Below, in pieces: positions 1 to 10,314 of a stretch of 64,000 nucleotides of DNA; the stretch's first letter is position 1; every line of letters begins with the position of its first letter. Where the stretch lies: assembly GCF_009764685.1 (NCBI RefSeq), contig NZ_VHLM01000075.1:1-64000 (forward strand). Direction: 5' to 3'. Origin of the DNA: Flavobacterium sp. I-STPP5a (GTDB lineage: Bacteria; Bacteroidota; Bacteroidia; Flavobacteriales; Flavobacteriaceae). A program made the position numbers and the translations under genes. Below the pieces are notes generated by a model. It worked only from the letters and a program-made list of their open reading frames with translations, made no database searches and was not told the DNA's origin.

Positions 1-263
1 TTATTTTGATAACTAATTGAAGATTTTGAGGGAGCTTTGTTGATTCCAAGATGATTTAAGTTCCCTGTAGCCGAACGAAGCCCGTTGCTTATATCTCGAA
101 CAGATTGACTCTTGGCAAACTGGCAGAAAAGCATTGAAATTAAATGATTCCAACTACTGAATCCTTTATTGTGCTTGTCGGTTTCTTTCCTTGCAACTAT
201 TTTGCTGAATTTTGAACGATCTAATTTTGAAATTATTTGAGAAAACAAAGTTATATTTGACAT
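1..263 (-). CDS. IS4-family transposase, N-terminal part (cut by window edge)
   Basis: The reverse strand reads from an ATG at 263 down to base 3 without a stop, giving 87 residues that begin MSNITLFSQIISKLDRSKF and include WNHLISMLFCQFAK and RDISNGLRSATGNLNHLGI. This is the DUF4372-type N-terminal domain of IS4-family DDE transposases common in Bacteroidota. The DDE catalytic core would lie left of the window, so I cannot say whether the copy is intact. It is transcribed away from the large protease gene at 377. I could not identify the terminal inverted repeat in bases 264-376, so the right boundary of the element is not called. Confidence 0.85.
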   Translation of the reverse strand, partial: MSNITLFSQIISKLDRSKFSKIVARKETDKHNKGFSSWNHLISMLFCQFAKSQSVRDISNGLRSATGNLNHLGINKAPSKSSISYQN

Positions 264-376
264 AGAAGAGGGCTTTTTTGTTGTGCAACTCAAAGTTAAT
301 TTGAGATACAAAAATTACCCTCTTTTTCTTTTCTTTTTTTAAATGTTTAGGACGCTATTGAACAAAAACCTTTAAA
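264..376. other. Gap between transposase and subtilase genes; probable IS end
   Basis: This 113-bp AT-rich gap holds the divergent upstream regions of the transposase and the protease gene. The right end of the insertion sequence should fall here, but only one end is in the window, so no inverted repeat can be matched. No TAnnTTTG promoter match was found for the protease gene. Confidence 0.4.
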
Positions 377-3300
377 ATGAAGAAAAAATTATTTTTTTTT
401 GTTTTGTTTCTTTTCTCGATTTTTGGATGGTCGCAGAAAAGTAAACAAGATGATTTTTCTGTTTCTATAAATGGAAATAGCATTACTACAATATCAAATT
501 TTACGCAGCAATTTAATTTGCTTAAAAAAAGCACAACCAAGCAAACTCCTAAAATTATTTACATATTAATTCAGTTTACAAAAGTACCTACAGTTAATGA
601 AAAAGAAGAGTTAAAAAAGAAAGGTGTAAATTTGATAAGTTATTTATCTAATAATGCCTATTACGTATCATTGGATTCTAAATTTTATAATTCATCTTTT
701 GTTTCTAAAAACATTAGAACTTTAATTGACGTTGATTCCGCTTTTAAAATTGATCCAACAATAGTCAAAAACGATATCCCCGATTATGCAAAAAATGGCA
801 CTTTAATAAAAGTAGTGGTAAGTTATTTTAAAGGTATGGATGTCAAAACCATTTCGGATAACTTGAGCTATTTAGGCCTAAAAGATTTTAAAAATTTTGA
901 GACATTTAATCAATTGTACGTACAAGTTTCTCTTGATAAAATAAAAAAAATAGCCAATTTAAATTGGGTTCAAAATATTGAATTAATAGCTCCTCCAGTT
1001 GAAAGTGATAATCTGCCAGGTATAACTTCTCATAAAGTGAATGTATTAAACTCTGCTATTCCAGGAATAGGATATGATTTAACTGGAAAAGGTGTAAAAA
1101 TTGGTATTTGGGATGGTAATTTGGAAAAACATATTGATCATACTAATAGAGTTATTACTAGAGAATATGAGTCAGCTTCATCACATGGTCAGCATGTTTC
1201 TGGAACAATTGGAGGAGCTGGAGTACTTGATCCAAGAGGTAAAGGAATGGCTCCAAATGTTCAAATGTATGGTTGGAATTTTAACGTTCAATCCAATGGT
1301 TTACCAGTTTATGCAGAGCGAGATTTTGCTGCTGCCAAAGATGATGTAGATCTAACCTCTAATTCTTACGGTACTTTACTCTCCTCGGGATATAGCACAA
1401 CTCGATATGGTGTTAATGATAGAGGAGATGATAATGTAACTGTAAAATATCCTTTTTTATTAAATGTATATTCAAATGGAAATGCTCAAGCAGCTTATTC
1501 AGGTGGGTTTTATACATCAACTAAGGCATCAAAAAATGCATTGCATGTAGCTGCAAATGATCCGAATGATTTGATTAGTAACTATAGTAGTTTTGGACCT
1601 ACGCTTGATGGACGTTTAGTACCACAAATAGCTGCTGTTGGTTCCAGTGTATATTCATTAGATTACAATAATTCATACCAAGTAATGAGTGGTACCTCAA
1701 TGGCTACGCCGGGAGTTTCTGGAACTTTAGTCTTGCTGTATGAGAGATATAAAAATATTTATTCAACTAAGCCTTTAGCATCATTAATGAAAGCATTGGT
1801 TTCTAATACTGCAAAAGATGTTGGTAATCCAGGACCTGATTATAAATATGGTTTTGGAAATTTAAACGCTTTGCGTGCAATTAAGGCCTTAGATGAGAAA
1901 AAGTTTTTCAGCTCTACTGTTGCTAATGGGGAAATTTTTGAAAAAGAAATTCTGTTATCTTCGGGTTTGACTCAATTAAAAGTAATGCTTGCATATTCGG
2001 ACATTGGAGCAACTCCAGGTGTTACAGATATATTAGTCAATAATTTAGATATTAAAATTGTTAAAGATGGTGTTACCACACTTCCGTGGGTTTTAGATGC
2101 TACTCAGCCAAATGTAAATGCAAAACGAGGTGTTGATAATTTAAATAATATTGAACAAATTACCTTAGATAAACCTGCTGCTGGAGTTTATAAAATTATC
2201 ATAACAGGAAGTAAAGTGCCATTAAACACTCAAGAGTTTTCAGTGGTATATGACTATGTGAGTCCAGAGTTAATTTTAACTTATCCTATTGGTGGAGAAA
2301 AGTTTAACCCCGGCTCTACAGAGTACATCCGTTGGGATTATGAAGGTGAAGAGAAAACTTTCAATATTGAGTATTCAAATGATGGCGGAAATAGTTATAC
2401 CGCTATAGCCAGTGATGTTCCATCTGCAGCAAGGAATTTTGCATGGAAAGTACCTGAAGGTGTTGTTCCTAATGCAAAAATTCGACTTTATGCAGGTAGT
2501 AGAGTTGTACAGTCTAAAGAAACTTTTTCAATAATGAAAGAGCCCGAAAACTTAAGAATTGTTTCTCCAACTTGTGGAGAATCATCCTATAAAATGGATT
2601 GGAATGCTATAGACGGAGTAAATTATGAGGTTTTAAAATTAAATGGATATGCTTTTGATGTAGTTGCTACTGTAACTGATCCTACTTATACGTTTACAAA
2701 TCTAACTGTCGGAAATGAAAATTGGTTTACTGTCCGCTCAATTGATAAAGTTACTGGATTAGTCTCGGAAAGAGCTAGAGCCATCAATATTGATCCAATT
2801 GATAGATCCGTGCTAACAGCTATTAATTTACCTTTTAAAGAAAATTTTAATGATAGAAAGCCAACTAATTATACTTTATCTAAAGCAAGTTCAACAGGAA
2901 CTATAGGATATGAATCAATTGGTCTAGCTTCATTGGATGCTGTGAAAATGTCAGGATCTGCCACAGCAGGTTCACCACTTTGGGCAGCTAGCAACAACAC
3001 GAACGCTTTTACAAATAATCCCAACTATATTAAAAAATTATCTTTCTGCGAATTTGATGCTACTAATTTACCTGGGAAAGCAATTAGATTAAAGTTTGAC
3101 TTAATTCAACAAAATAGTGTTACCGCCAATAAAAACTTTTTTAGAGTTTTAATTAATGGTGTTCCTGTAACAAGTAGTGAGGGTACCTCTGTTTACGCAG
3201 GAACAACAACTTCAACATCTAAAACTGTAACATATAATTTAGCTTCATTAGCTGGTACAAAATTCAATATTACGTTTGAAGGAGTTATGGATAATGATGC

Positions 3301-6300
3301 AACTTCTACACCAATTTACAATACTATTTTTGTTGATAATGTAGAAATTTATGAGGCTGTAACAAATGATCTTGCTTTAACAGCATTGTCTCCTAACACT
3401 GGATTTTCTGCAAATGAATCAGTGTCAGCTAAAATCTTTAATTTTTCTCCAATAGCAATTAGCAATATCCCAATTTCTTATAAAATCAATGATGGAACTG
3501 AGGTTTTAGAGGTAATTCCTGGACCTATTGAACCCTTGTCTGAAGTTATTTATAACTTTACACAAAAAGCTGATTTTTCAATAGGAGGTTCATACAAAGT
3601 AGTGTGCGCAATTAAACCATCTGATGATTCTGTACCAACTAATAACTCAATTACTAGAAGTGTTTTTAATACAGGCACAGATATTGTTATGGGAAAAATT
3701 AGTTCGGTTACTACATGTGGAGCAACTTTTACAGACAGTGGAACTAAGTATTCAAATTATGCCAACAATTTAACTCAAACAATTACTTTAACACCTGGGA
3801 CGGCAGGAAGCAGTATTAAAGTTGATTTTACTGAATTTAATGTTGAAACAGGATATGATTTTCTATTTGTTTATAATGGTCCATTAACAACATCCCCATT
3901 AATTGGAAGATTTGATGGATCATCTTTACCACCTAGCCTAACTTCAACAGCTACTGGTGGTGAATTAACATTTAGATTTACTTCTGATACAGAGGTAGTT
4001 GATAAAGGTTGGGTTGCTACTATTTCATGTGTGCAAAAACCTGTGGAAGTTGACTATGAAATTGCAGCAATTGTAAGTCCAGAGGTTCTTGGAAAAAAAA
4101 CAAATTCAAATGCAATTACAATACGTGTTAACAATTTATCTCCATCAGTTGCAACTAATGTTCCTGTTTTTTACCAAATCGATGGTCAGGTTAAAGTTGT
4201 TGAAGTTATACCTACAATTGAATCTTTATCAACAATAACTTATACTTTCATAAAAACAGCTGATCTGTCTATAACGGATGCATCCTACTCAATAACAGCA
4301 GGTATTGACATAGCCGATAGTAATGCAGCAAATAATACATTAGTTAAAGTTGTTTATAATAAAAATAATTTACCTTCCAATATTAATACAAATGGTTTTG
4401 CTATTTCGAGATTAAAATGGAATGATGTTATAAATAACTCAGGAACAACAGCATATTCGGATTTTAAAAATATAAAAATTCCTGTTTATGCGGGGTTTAC
4501 TTATCAACCAGAAATTACAATCATAAAACCAGAAAGACCAATTACTAGAGATATATCAACCACTCCTGGAGTTTTTACTATGATAGTAATTGATTTGAAT
4601 GGAGATGGAAATCTAACGGATGAGTTTTATGCAGGATCATTTTGGATTAATACCTTAAATACAGCAACAGCTCCTGCGATTTTATCAACTACCAGTGTGC
4701 ACAATTTTAGACATAATACAACATTGGCAGCTGGAGTGACAGTTCCAAGTACAACTACAGCTGGTGAAAAGTTAATGCGAGTAGTTCACATGTTTCGTTC
4801 ACCAAATGAATATTTTAATGTGAATTTAGGTCCAACTTTTGATGGTTTAACGAGTTCGAGGGAAGATTTTGAAGTCGAGGAATACACAATTAATGTTCTT
4901 CCTTTTACAGATGCAAATGTAAGTATTGAAAGAATATCTGCACCAGTAAAACTTGGTATGAAACCAGTTATAGTTTCAGCGCAGATACGTAATTTTTCTA
5001 ATGCAGCAGTTTCTAATTTCCCTGTTGCTTACAGAATTAATGGCGGTCCTGAAGTAATTCAAAATCAAGTATCAGCAATTAACCCAGGTGCTACAGCTAC
5101 AATTACATTTACTACTAAAGCTGATTTAGGCGCGGTTGGAGACTATAACATTCAAGTTTACACAAAATTAGTTAATGACACTGATGTTAGTAATGACTCT
5201 AAATCCATTACTTTATCTCATGTTGCAAATGCCAATAAGAATGTGGTGGGAACTTTTGACGGTATTGATGATTATTTGATAGCTGATAATAATCCTGGTT
5301 TAGATTTAACAAATAACTATACATTTGAGGCTTGGGTTAATAGAAAAAACCCAACAATTTTTGGTAGAATTTTTGATAAATCAAGAGTTAATCTATTTGT
5401 TCATACAAATAATAATTCTACGTATAAAGAAAACAGTTTAGTATTGTCAATTACAACAGCATCAGGAACCTATGTGATTAATACTGGATTAAATTCAGTA
5501 CAATTAAATAAGTGGCATCATGTAGCTTTTACAGTAAGTGCAACCAATGTTTACACTATGTACATTGACGGGGTTGCTGTACCTTTTACCTTTACAGGAA
5601 CAGCTGCAGCTGCTACAACAAATGCTACCCTGCCTGCATATATAGGTGGAAATAATTCCTTGACACGCGGATTAGATGGGAATATTGATGAAGTACGTAT
5701 ATGGTCTGGAGTTAAAACTCAGGCAGAGATTTTAGCTAATTCAATGACTAAATATGTTGGTACTGAAGCGGGATTGTTAGCATATTATTCTTTTGCTGAA
5801 GGTGATAAACAATTTGTTTTTGATACTACTGCAAGCGATAATACTGCTACTGTTAAAAATGCAAATACTGATGGATTAGGTGAAGGGAAATTCTGGAACA
5901 CTCCAACTCTTTTACAAAGTTTAGAATTAAAAGACCAGCTTTCAGTGTCTTTTGATTTAGCTACTAAAACATATACTGTATTGTTAAAGAGTGGTATAGA
6001 TGTCACCAAGGCTATTACAGTATTTAATGCTTCTATGAATTCCATAGCTAAAATAAATGGAGTAACGCAAGTAAGTGGTGTGACAACTAATGATTTTACA
6101 AATCCTGTAACTTTTACAGTAGAAGGTGTTGGATTTAACGAGGGTATTACTGAGAGTTATACTTTAAAAGTACTTACGGGATTAAATGATCAAAGTAAAC
6201 TATTAAGTTATACATTTAAACCTGAAAATAATTTAGGATTATCTCAGGAAATTTCAACCGTTATCTCAGGAGCTAACGCATCAATAAACATTCCTTTTGG

Positions 6301-7258
6301 CATCGATGTTTCTAAATTGAAAGCTAATTTTGATATTTCAGCTGGAGCACAATTGTTCATTGATAATGTAAAACAGTTAGCTTCATTAACATCTGAACTA
6401 GATTATTCAAATAGTATTTTGGTTACCGTTGTTTCAGAAGATAAACTTTCTAAAACGACTTATATGGTTAATGTGGATGCTAAAAACGCAGAAGCAAAGT
6501 TTGTGAATTATTCCGTAGCAAATCAAGTTGGGACTGCTAATATTGACAATGTCAAAAAAACGGTTGACGTTTTGGTGAATAATAATGCAACTTTAAATGC
6601 TTTAGTTCCTGTTTTTCAGGTTTCTGAAGCAGCTCAAACTCGTATAGGAACGTATATTCAAAACAGCGGAGTTACATCGTTGAATTATTTAGCTCCTATT
6701 GAATATAATATTGTATCACAAAAAGGGACAATTGAAAAATGGAGAATTGCTATTCAAAGAGCAAAACCTAGTATTGTATTACTGGGAGATGATAACGTTA
6801 TTGTTGGAAAAGGTTGTACTTATATTGAAAAAGGATTTGCGGCTAAGGACAATTTAAATGTTGATTTAACTTCATCAGTTATTGTTACAGGATCTGTTGA
6901 TGTAAATGTTATAGGTCAATATACCTTAAATTACACAGTAAAAGATGCTTTAAACAATGAAACGGTAGTAGTTCGTAATGTGAATGTAACAGATGCTGCT
7001 TGTAATTTAGATGTACCTTCTAATTCAATTCAGGGTTTTAGAATTTTTCCAAATCCAATAGTTGGAGGTAAAGTATTTATAACTACAGCGGCAAATAGTT
7101 TAAAAAACATTTCGTTTTTTGATAGTTCTGGAAAACAAGTTTTAACTTTGAAAACAGATAGTACAGAATTAAATGTGTCAAAACTTCCTAAAGGAGTTTA
7201 TATATTAAAGGTAGAAGAAAACGGTAAAGTTGCTATTGAGAAAGTAATTGTACTATAG
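377..7258 (+). CDS. Giant S8 subtilase with CUB, GEVED, LamG-like and T9SS sorting domains
   Basis: A 2293-residue exported serine protease. Residues 1-19 form a signal peptide ending GWSQ. The catalytic triad of family S8 is visible as D246 (GIWDGN), H270 (SSHGQHVSG) and S441 (SGTSMATPG). Behind the protease core come a GGEKF...IRWDYEG beta-sandwich, an FN3-like segment, a CUB domain near 1109-1216 with its closing Cys, a GEVED-like domain near 1430-1520, a concanavalin/LamG-like domain near 1627-1830, repeated DUF5018-like sandwiches, an HYR/DUF5011-like domain near 2131-2210, and a T9SS type A sorting domain (FRIFPNP ... LPKGVYILKVEENGK) at about 2217-2293. It is probably secreted or anchored on the cell surface. 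Whether it degrades host or environmental protein is inference. It is monocistronic and followed by a terminator. Confidence 0.9.
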   Translation: MKKKLFFFVLFLFSIFGWSQKSKQDDFSVSINGNSITTISNFTQQFNLLKKSTTKQTPKIIYILIQFTKVPTVNEKEELKKKGVNLISYLSNNAYYVSLDSKFYNSSFVSKNIRTLIDVDSAFKIDPTIVKNDIPDYAKNGTLIKVVVSYFKGMDVKTISDNLSYLGLKDFKNFETFNQLYVQVSLDKIKKIANLNWVQNIELIAPPVESDNLPGITSHKVNVLNSAIPGIGYDLTGKGVKIGIWDGNLEKHIDHTNRVITREYESASSHGQHVSGTIGGAGVLDPRGKGMAPNVQMYGWNFNVQSNGLPVYAERDFAAAKDDVDLTSNSYGTLLSSGYSTTRYGVNDRGDDNVTVKYPFLLNVYSNGNAQAAYSGGFYTSTKASKNALHVAANDPNDLISNYSSFGPTLDGRLVPQIAAVGSSVYSLDYNNSYQVMSGTSMATPGVSGTLVLLYERYKNIYSTKPLASLMKALVSNTAKDVGNPGPDYKYGFGNLNALRAIKALDEKKFFSSTVANGEIFEKEILLSSGLTQLKVMLAYSDIGATPGVTDILVNNLDIKIVKDGVTTLPWVLDATQPNVNAKRGVDNLNNIEQITLDKPAAGVYKIIITGSKVPLNTQEFSVVYDYVSPELILTYPIGGEKFNPGSTEYIRWDYEGEEKTFNIEYSNDGGNSYTAIASDVPSAARNFAWKVPEGVVPNAKIRLYAGSRVVQSKETFSIMKEPENLRIVSPTCGESSYKMDWNAIDGVNYEVLKLNGYAFDVVATVTDPTYTFTNLTVGNENWFTVRSIDKVTGLVSERARAINIDPIDRSVLTAINLPFKENFNDRKPTNYTLSKASSTGTIGYESIGLASLDAVKMSGSATAGSPLWAASNNTNAFTNNPNYIKKLSFCEFDATNLPGKAIRLKFDLIQQNSVTANKNFFRVLINGVPVTSSEGTSVYAGTTTSTSKTVTYNLASLAGTKFNITFEGVMDNDATSTPIYNTIFVDNVEIYEAVTNDLALTALSPNTGFSANESVSAKIFNFSPIAISNIPISYKINDGTEVLEVIPGPIEPLSEVIYNFTQKADFSIGGSYKVVCAIKPSDDSVPTNNSITRSVFNTGTDIVMGKISSVTTCGATFTDSGTKYSNYANNLTQTITLTPGTAGSSIKVDFTEFNVETGYDFLFVYNGPLTTSPLIGRFDGSSLPPSLTSTATGGELTFRFTSDTEVVDKGWVATISCVQKPVEVDYEIAAIVSPEVLGKKTNSNAITIRVNNLSPSVATNVPVFYQIDGQVKVVEVIPTIESLSTITYTFIKTADLSITDASYSITAGIDIADSNAANNTLVKVVYNKNNLPSNINTNGFAISRLKWNDVINNSGTTAYSDFKNIKIPVYAGFTYQPEITIIKPERPITRDISTTPGVFTMIVIDLNGDGNLTDEFYAGSFWINTLNTATAPAILSTTSVHNFRHNTTLAAGVTVPSTTTAGEKLMRVVHMFRSPNEYFNVNLGPTFDGLTSSREDFEVEEYTINVLPFTDANVSIERISAPVKLGMKPVIVSAQIRNFSNAAVSNFPVAYRINGGPEVIQNQVSAINPGATATITFTTKADLGAVGDYNIQVYTKLVNDTDVSNDSKSITLSHVANANKNVVGTFDGIDDYLIADNNPGLDLTNNYTFEAWVNRKNPTIFGRIFDKSRVNLFVHTNNNSTYKENSLVLSITTASGTYVINTGLNSVQLNKWHHVAFTVSATNVYTMYIDGVAVPFTFTGTAAAATTNATLPAYIGGNNSLTRGLDGNIDEVRIWSGVKTQAEILANSMTKYVGTEAGLLAYYSFAEGDKQFVFDTTASDNTATVKNANTDGLGEGKFWNTPTLLQSLELKDQLSVSFDLATKTYTVLLKSGIDVTKAITVFNASMNSIAKINGVTQVSGVTTNDFTNPVTFTVEGVGFNEGITESYTLKVLTGLNDQSKLLSYTFKPENNLGLSQEISTVISGANASINIPFGIDVSKLKANFDISAGAQLFIDNVKQLASLTSELDYSNSILVTVVSEDKLSKTTYMVNVDAKNAEAKFVNYSVANQVGTANIDNVKKTVDVLVNNNATLNALVPVFQVSEAAQTRIGTYIQNSGVTSLNYLAPIEYNIVSQKGTIEKWRIAIQRAKPSIVLLGDDNVIVGKGCTYIEKGFAAKDNLNVDLTSSVIVTGSVDVNVIGQYTLNYTVKDALNNETVVVRNVNVTDAACNLDVPSNSIQGFRIFPNPIVGGKVFITTAANSLKNISFFDSSGKQVLTLKTDSTELNVSKLPKGVYILKVEENGKVAIEKVIVL

Positions 7259-7311
7259 TAAGACTAGCTCTAAATAATTGACACAGATTATTAGACAAAT
7301 TTAAAATTCTT

Positions 7312-7344
7312 AAAACAGCATCAAATTTTTTTTGGTGCTGTTTT
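7312..7344 (+). terminator. Intrinsic terminator after subtilase gene
   Basis: AAAACAGCATCAAA pairs with TTTGGTGCTGTTTT (one T-G wobble) around a TTTTT loop and is followed by a T-rich run. It lies 53 bases after the stop codon. Confidence 0.75.
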
Positions 7345-7849
7345 TAGTTTTTATAGGTTTCAATTACTATCTATTTTTATTGTGAATATGATTTGGCGTA
7401 ACTATTAATGTTATAGTTTTTAGTTATTCCAGCACAAAAACGATTGAAGTTAATGGTAACAAAACTTAAATTATTGTAATAGATACCCCTTGTTTTCGAA
7501 GTGCAATAACCAAAGAACCTAATTCAAAGAACCGCTTTTAACCAAATAAATTTGGCGAAGGAACAATTCTAGTTAAAGCATAGTGAGGATAGTTATCAAA
7601 TGAACATTATACAATCTTTACGTTTCCTTCATTCACTGCCGAACAAAACTCACATCCATAACAATTAGTTGTTAAAGAGATTATTCTGGTGTATTAAAAC
7701 TTTACTTTAAAAATCGTAAAGTACTAATGGAGATCTGCAATATAGAGAATAAATAAAAACAAAACAGTACATAAATCTATTTAGAAAATTAAGAAAAAGT
7801 AGCACTTTTTTTGTTTGTAAAGTCTATTTTTGTTGTAAATAATTGCACT
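7345..7849. other. AT-rich intergenic stretch, possibly decayed coding DNA
   Basis: No usable ORF. One frame near 7550 gives the short phrase GEGTILVKA and then several stops, and a shifted frame near 7625 gives FPSFTAEQNSHP. These look like possible remnants of a gene, but I cannot assign a family. The -7 promoter element of the next gene lies at the right end. Confidence 0.3.
7825..7832 (+). promoter_or_regulatory. Bacteroidota -7 element (TATTTTTG) of the M1 peptidase gene
   Basis: TATTTTTG matches the TAnnTTTG consensus exactly. Transcription would start near 7839, downstream of the TTG at 7811 and upstream of the ATG at 7850, which supports the ATG as start. No clear -33 element was seen. 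Confidence 0.45.
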
Positions 7850-9505
7850 ATGAAAAAATATTTAAGTTCTATTTTTATATCCTTTTTACTTTGTAATTCG
7901 GTCAATGCTCAAGGATTATTAGATCAAAAAACACCATTATTTACTAGACAAGATACCCTTCGAGGGAGTATTACTAAGGAAAGAGCTTGGTGGGATGTAA
8001 AAAGGTATCATCTTGATATTAAAGTAAATCTTAAAGACAGCACAATCACAGGTTCAAACACCATAAAGTATCAGGTTGTCCAAGAATATAATAGTATGCA
8101 AATTGATTTGCAAAACCCAATGAACATTTATAAGGTTACCCAGAATGGGGAAGATTTGGAGTTCAAAAGAGAAGGAAATGCTTTTTTTATTGCATTAAAG
8201 GAACCTCAAGTGAAAGGCAGTATTAAAGAACTTACTGTTTTTTATGGTGGAAAACCCAAAGTTGCTGTAAATCCGCCGTGGGATGGTGGAATTACTTGGA
8301 AAAAAGATAAAAATGGTACTCCTTTTATAGCCTCATCATGTCAGGGATTGGGATCAAGTGTTTGGTGGCCTAATAAAGACCACATGTATGATGAAGTTGA
8401 AAATATGCTCATTAGTGTTAATGTTCCCGCCAATTTAACAAATGTTTCTAACGGTCGCTTGCAAAGTGTAAAAACCTTGAAAGATGGAACTAAAACATAT
8501 AATTGGTATGTTGCTAATCCTATCAATAATTACGGAGTAAATATCAATATTGGGGATTATGTTACTTTTTCAGAAAAATACAAAGGTGAAAAAGGAAATT
8601 TAGATTGTACATATTATGTATTAAAAGAAAACTTAGAAAAAGCAAAAAAGCAATTTCAAGACGTTCCTAAAATGTTAAAAGCGTTTGAACATTGGTTTGG
8701 ACCTTATCCATTTTATGAAGATAGTTATAAATTAGTTGAAGCTCCTTATCTCGGAATGGAACATCAAAGCAGTGTTACTTACGGGAATGGCTATCAAAAC
8801 GGGTATCGTGGAAGCGATTTAAGCGGAACTGGCTGGGGATTAAAGTTTGATTTTATTATCATACACGAGTCTGGTCACGAGTGGTTTGCCAATAATATCA
8901 CCTACAAAGATATTGCCGACATGTGGATTCATGAAAGTTTTACAAACTATTCTGAGAGTTTATTTTTAGAATATTACTATGGAAGGGAAGCTGGATATAC
9001 TTATGTTAGAGGTCTTAGAAATATTATTGAAAATGACAAACCTATCATAGGTAAATATGATGTAAACAATGAAGGTTCAGGGGATATGTATCCTAAAGGA
9101 GCAAACATGTTGCATACTATACGACAATTAGTGAATAGCGATGAAAAATGGAGAGGAATACTAAGAGGTTTAAACAGTACTTTTTATCACCAAACGGTAA
9201 CAACTAAGCAAATTGAGGATTATTTAAGCAAGCAAACAGGAATTGATTTGTCGATGGTTTTTAATCAGTATTTAAGAGATACTAGAATACCTTCATTTGA
9301 ATATTATTTGGATAACAACACTTTAAAATACCGTTGGATAAATATTATTACAGGTTTTAATATGCCAGTAAAAGTCTTGCTAAATGGGACAGAAATTAGT
9401 TTGAATCCAATATCAGAATGGTCTGAATTTAACAACTCTAAAAAAATTGAAAGTGTTGTATTAGATTCTAATTTCTATGTTGGGGATAAAAAGATTGAAA
9501 AATAA
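7850..9505 (+). CDS. M1 family metallopeptidase (aminopeptidase N-like), exported
   Basis: A 551-residue zinc peptidase. The start is the ATG at 7850, because an upstream in-frame TTG at 7811 lies ahead of the predicted transcription start and would put 13 odd residues before the signal peptide MKKYLSSIFISFLLCNSVNA. The zinc site is H339-E340-S-G-H343 with the third ligand E362 in WIHESFTNYSE, the HExxH-18-E spacing of gluzincins. The upstream GMEH (YLGMEHQSS) stands where M1 enzymes carry GxMEN. The N-terminal beta-domain (YHLDIKVNLKDSTITG) is present, but the long helical C-terminal domain of classic PepN is absent, as in short Bacteroidota members. It probably trims peptides in the periplasm or at the cell surface. 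It is transcribed alone. Confidence 0.88.
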   Translation: MKKYLSSIFISFLLCNSVNAQGLLDQKTPLFTRQDTLRGSITKERAWWDVKRYHLDIKVNLKDSTITGSNTIKYQVVQEYNSMQIDLQNPMNIYKVTQNGEDLEFKREGNAFFIALKEPQVKGSIKELTVFYGGKPKVAVNPPWDGGITWKKDKNGTPFIASSCQGLGSSVWWPNKDHMYDEVENMLISVNVPANLTNVSNGRLQSVKTLKDGTKTYNWYVANPINNYGVNINIGDYVTFSEKYKGEKGNLDCTYYVLKENLEKAKKQFQDVPKMLKAFEHWFGPYPFYEDSYKLVEAPYLGMEHQSSVTYGNGYQNGYRGSDLSGTGWGLKFDFIIIHESGHEWFANNITYKDIADMWIHESFTNYSESLFLEYYYGREAGYTYVRGLRNIIENDKPIIGKYDVNNEGSGDMYPKGANMLHTIRQLVNSDEKWRGILRGLNSTFYHQTVTTKQIEDYLSKQTGIDLSMVFNQYLRDTRIPSFEYYLDNNTLKYRWINIITGFNMPVKVLLNGTEISLNPISEWSEFNNSKKIESVVLDSNFYVGDKKIEK

Positions 9506-10314
9506 GAAGTTTATAATTCAAATATTTAAATACAAAAGAACCTCGTTTTATATTTTAGCCCCTTAATTGTTCGGAGTGATATTTTAAATTTCAAATAGTA
9601 CATTTGAGATAAGAAATACAAGAAATGAAGTTCAGAAGAAAAGCTAGAAATAAGTTGTAGCAGCTGTAAACCATACTAATTTTGGAACTTTCTCATCTGC
9701 ATGTACAAACAACAAAAATAATACTAAAGTAATGATCGTGGCTTTTGAAATATTTTACATGCCTGTCCGAATTATGTTTCTGAACCGTTGTTGAAATCAT
9801 GGCATCATCTGCTAAAGAAATCAACTGTACGACAGTATATTACGTTTTAAAATACTTGTTTTAAGCCTCGTTATTTTAATTTCACAACTCTAAATTACAA
9901 TGTTTTTTAAGAAGCCATTAATTTGGCTTCTTTTTTATCGAACAACAATGTTAATGAATGTGAAAAAGTGAATAGATGCCACAAAAAAATCAATTAATAC
10001 AGTTAAAATCTTACAAGAAAAAACACTGTAATTAGATAGTTTAGCTTTAGAACGTTTTTCTTTAGGAACTACGATGAAAAAAACATCTAAAATTATTTAC
10101 CGACTCTTTTCACCCAAAGAAAATACTTCCTTAGAACCTATGTTTTATAGAATTAATTAACTTACAACAACTTGTGTTATCTTGGGGTAATGGGTTCATT
10201 TTAAACTGCAATACAGCTATGCTATATTAACTAAAAAAAAGTAAGGTATTGCTGCTTTTTTATTTCTAGTCTAAGTGGTCAATAACAACTACAAACCCAA
10301 CAGCCTTTTTGTTT
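9506..10314. other. 809-bp intergenic region with an orphan hairpin
   Basis: AT-rich and without an ORF I would defend. It holds a terminator-like hairpin at 9909-9933 with no gene just upstream of it. The right end holds the 3' flank of the PUL regulator on the minus strand. Scattered broken reading frames suggest decayed DNA, but no family could be named. Confidence 0.4.
9909..9939 (+). terminator. Orphan terminator-like hairpin
   Basis: AAGAAGCCA and TTGGCTTCTT pair around a short AT loop and are followed by TTTTTTA. No plus-strand gene ends within 400 bases, so it may be a relic or may end an unannotated transcript. Confidence 0.45.

Noticed and set aside
355..540. 61-codon minus-strand ORF over the start of the subtilase gene
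   Set aside because: It is a shadow of the AT-rich signal-peptide region, with no domain and no promoter.
7811..7849. TTG start 39 bases upstream of the M1 peptidase ATG
   Set aside because: It lies ahead of the likely transcription start set by the TATTTTTG element and would spoil the signal peptide.
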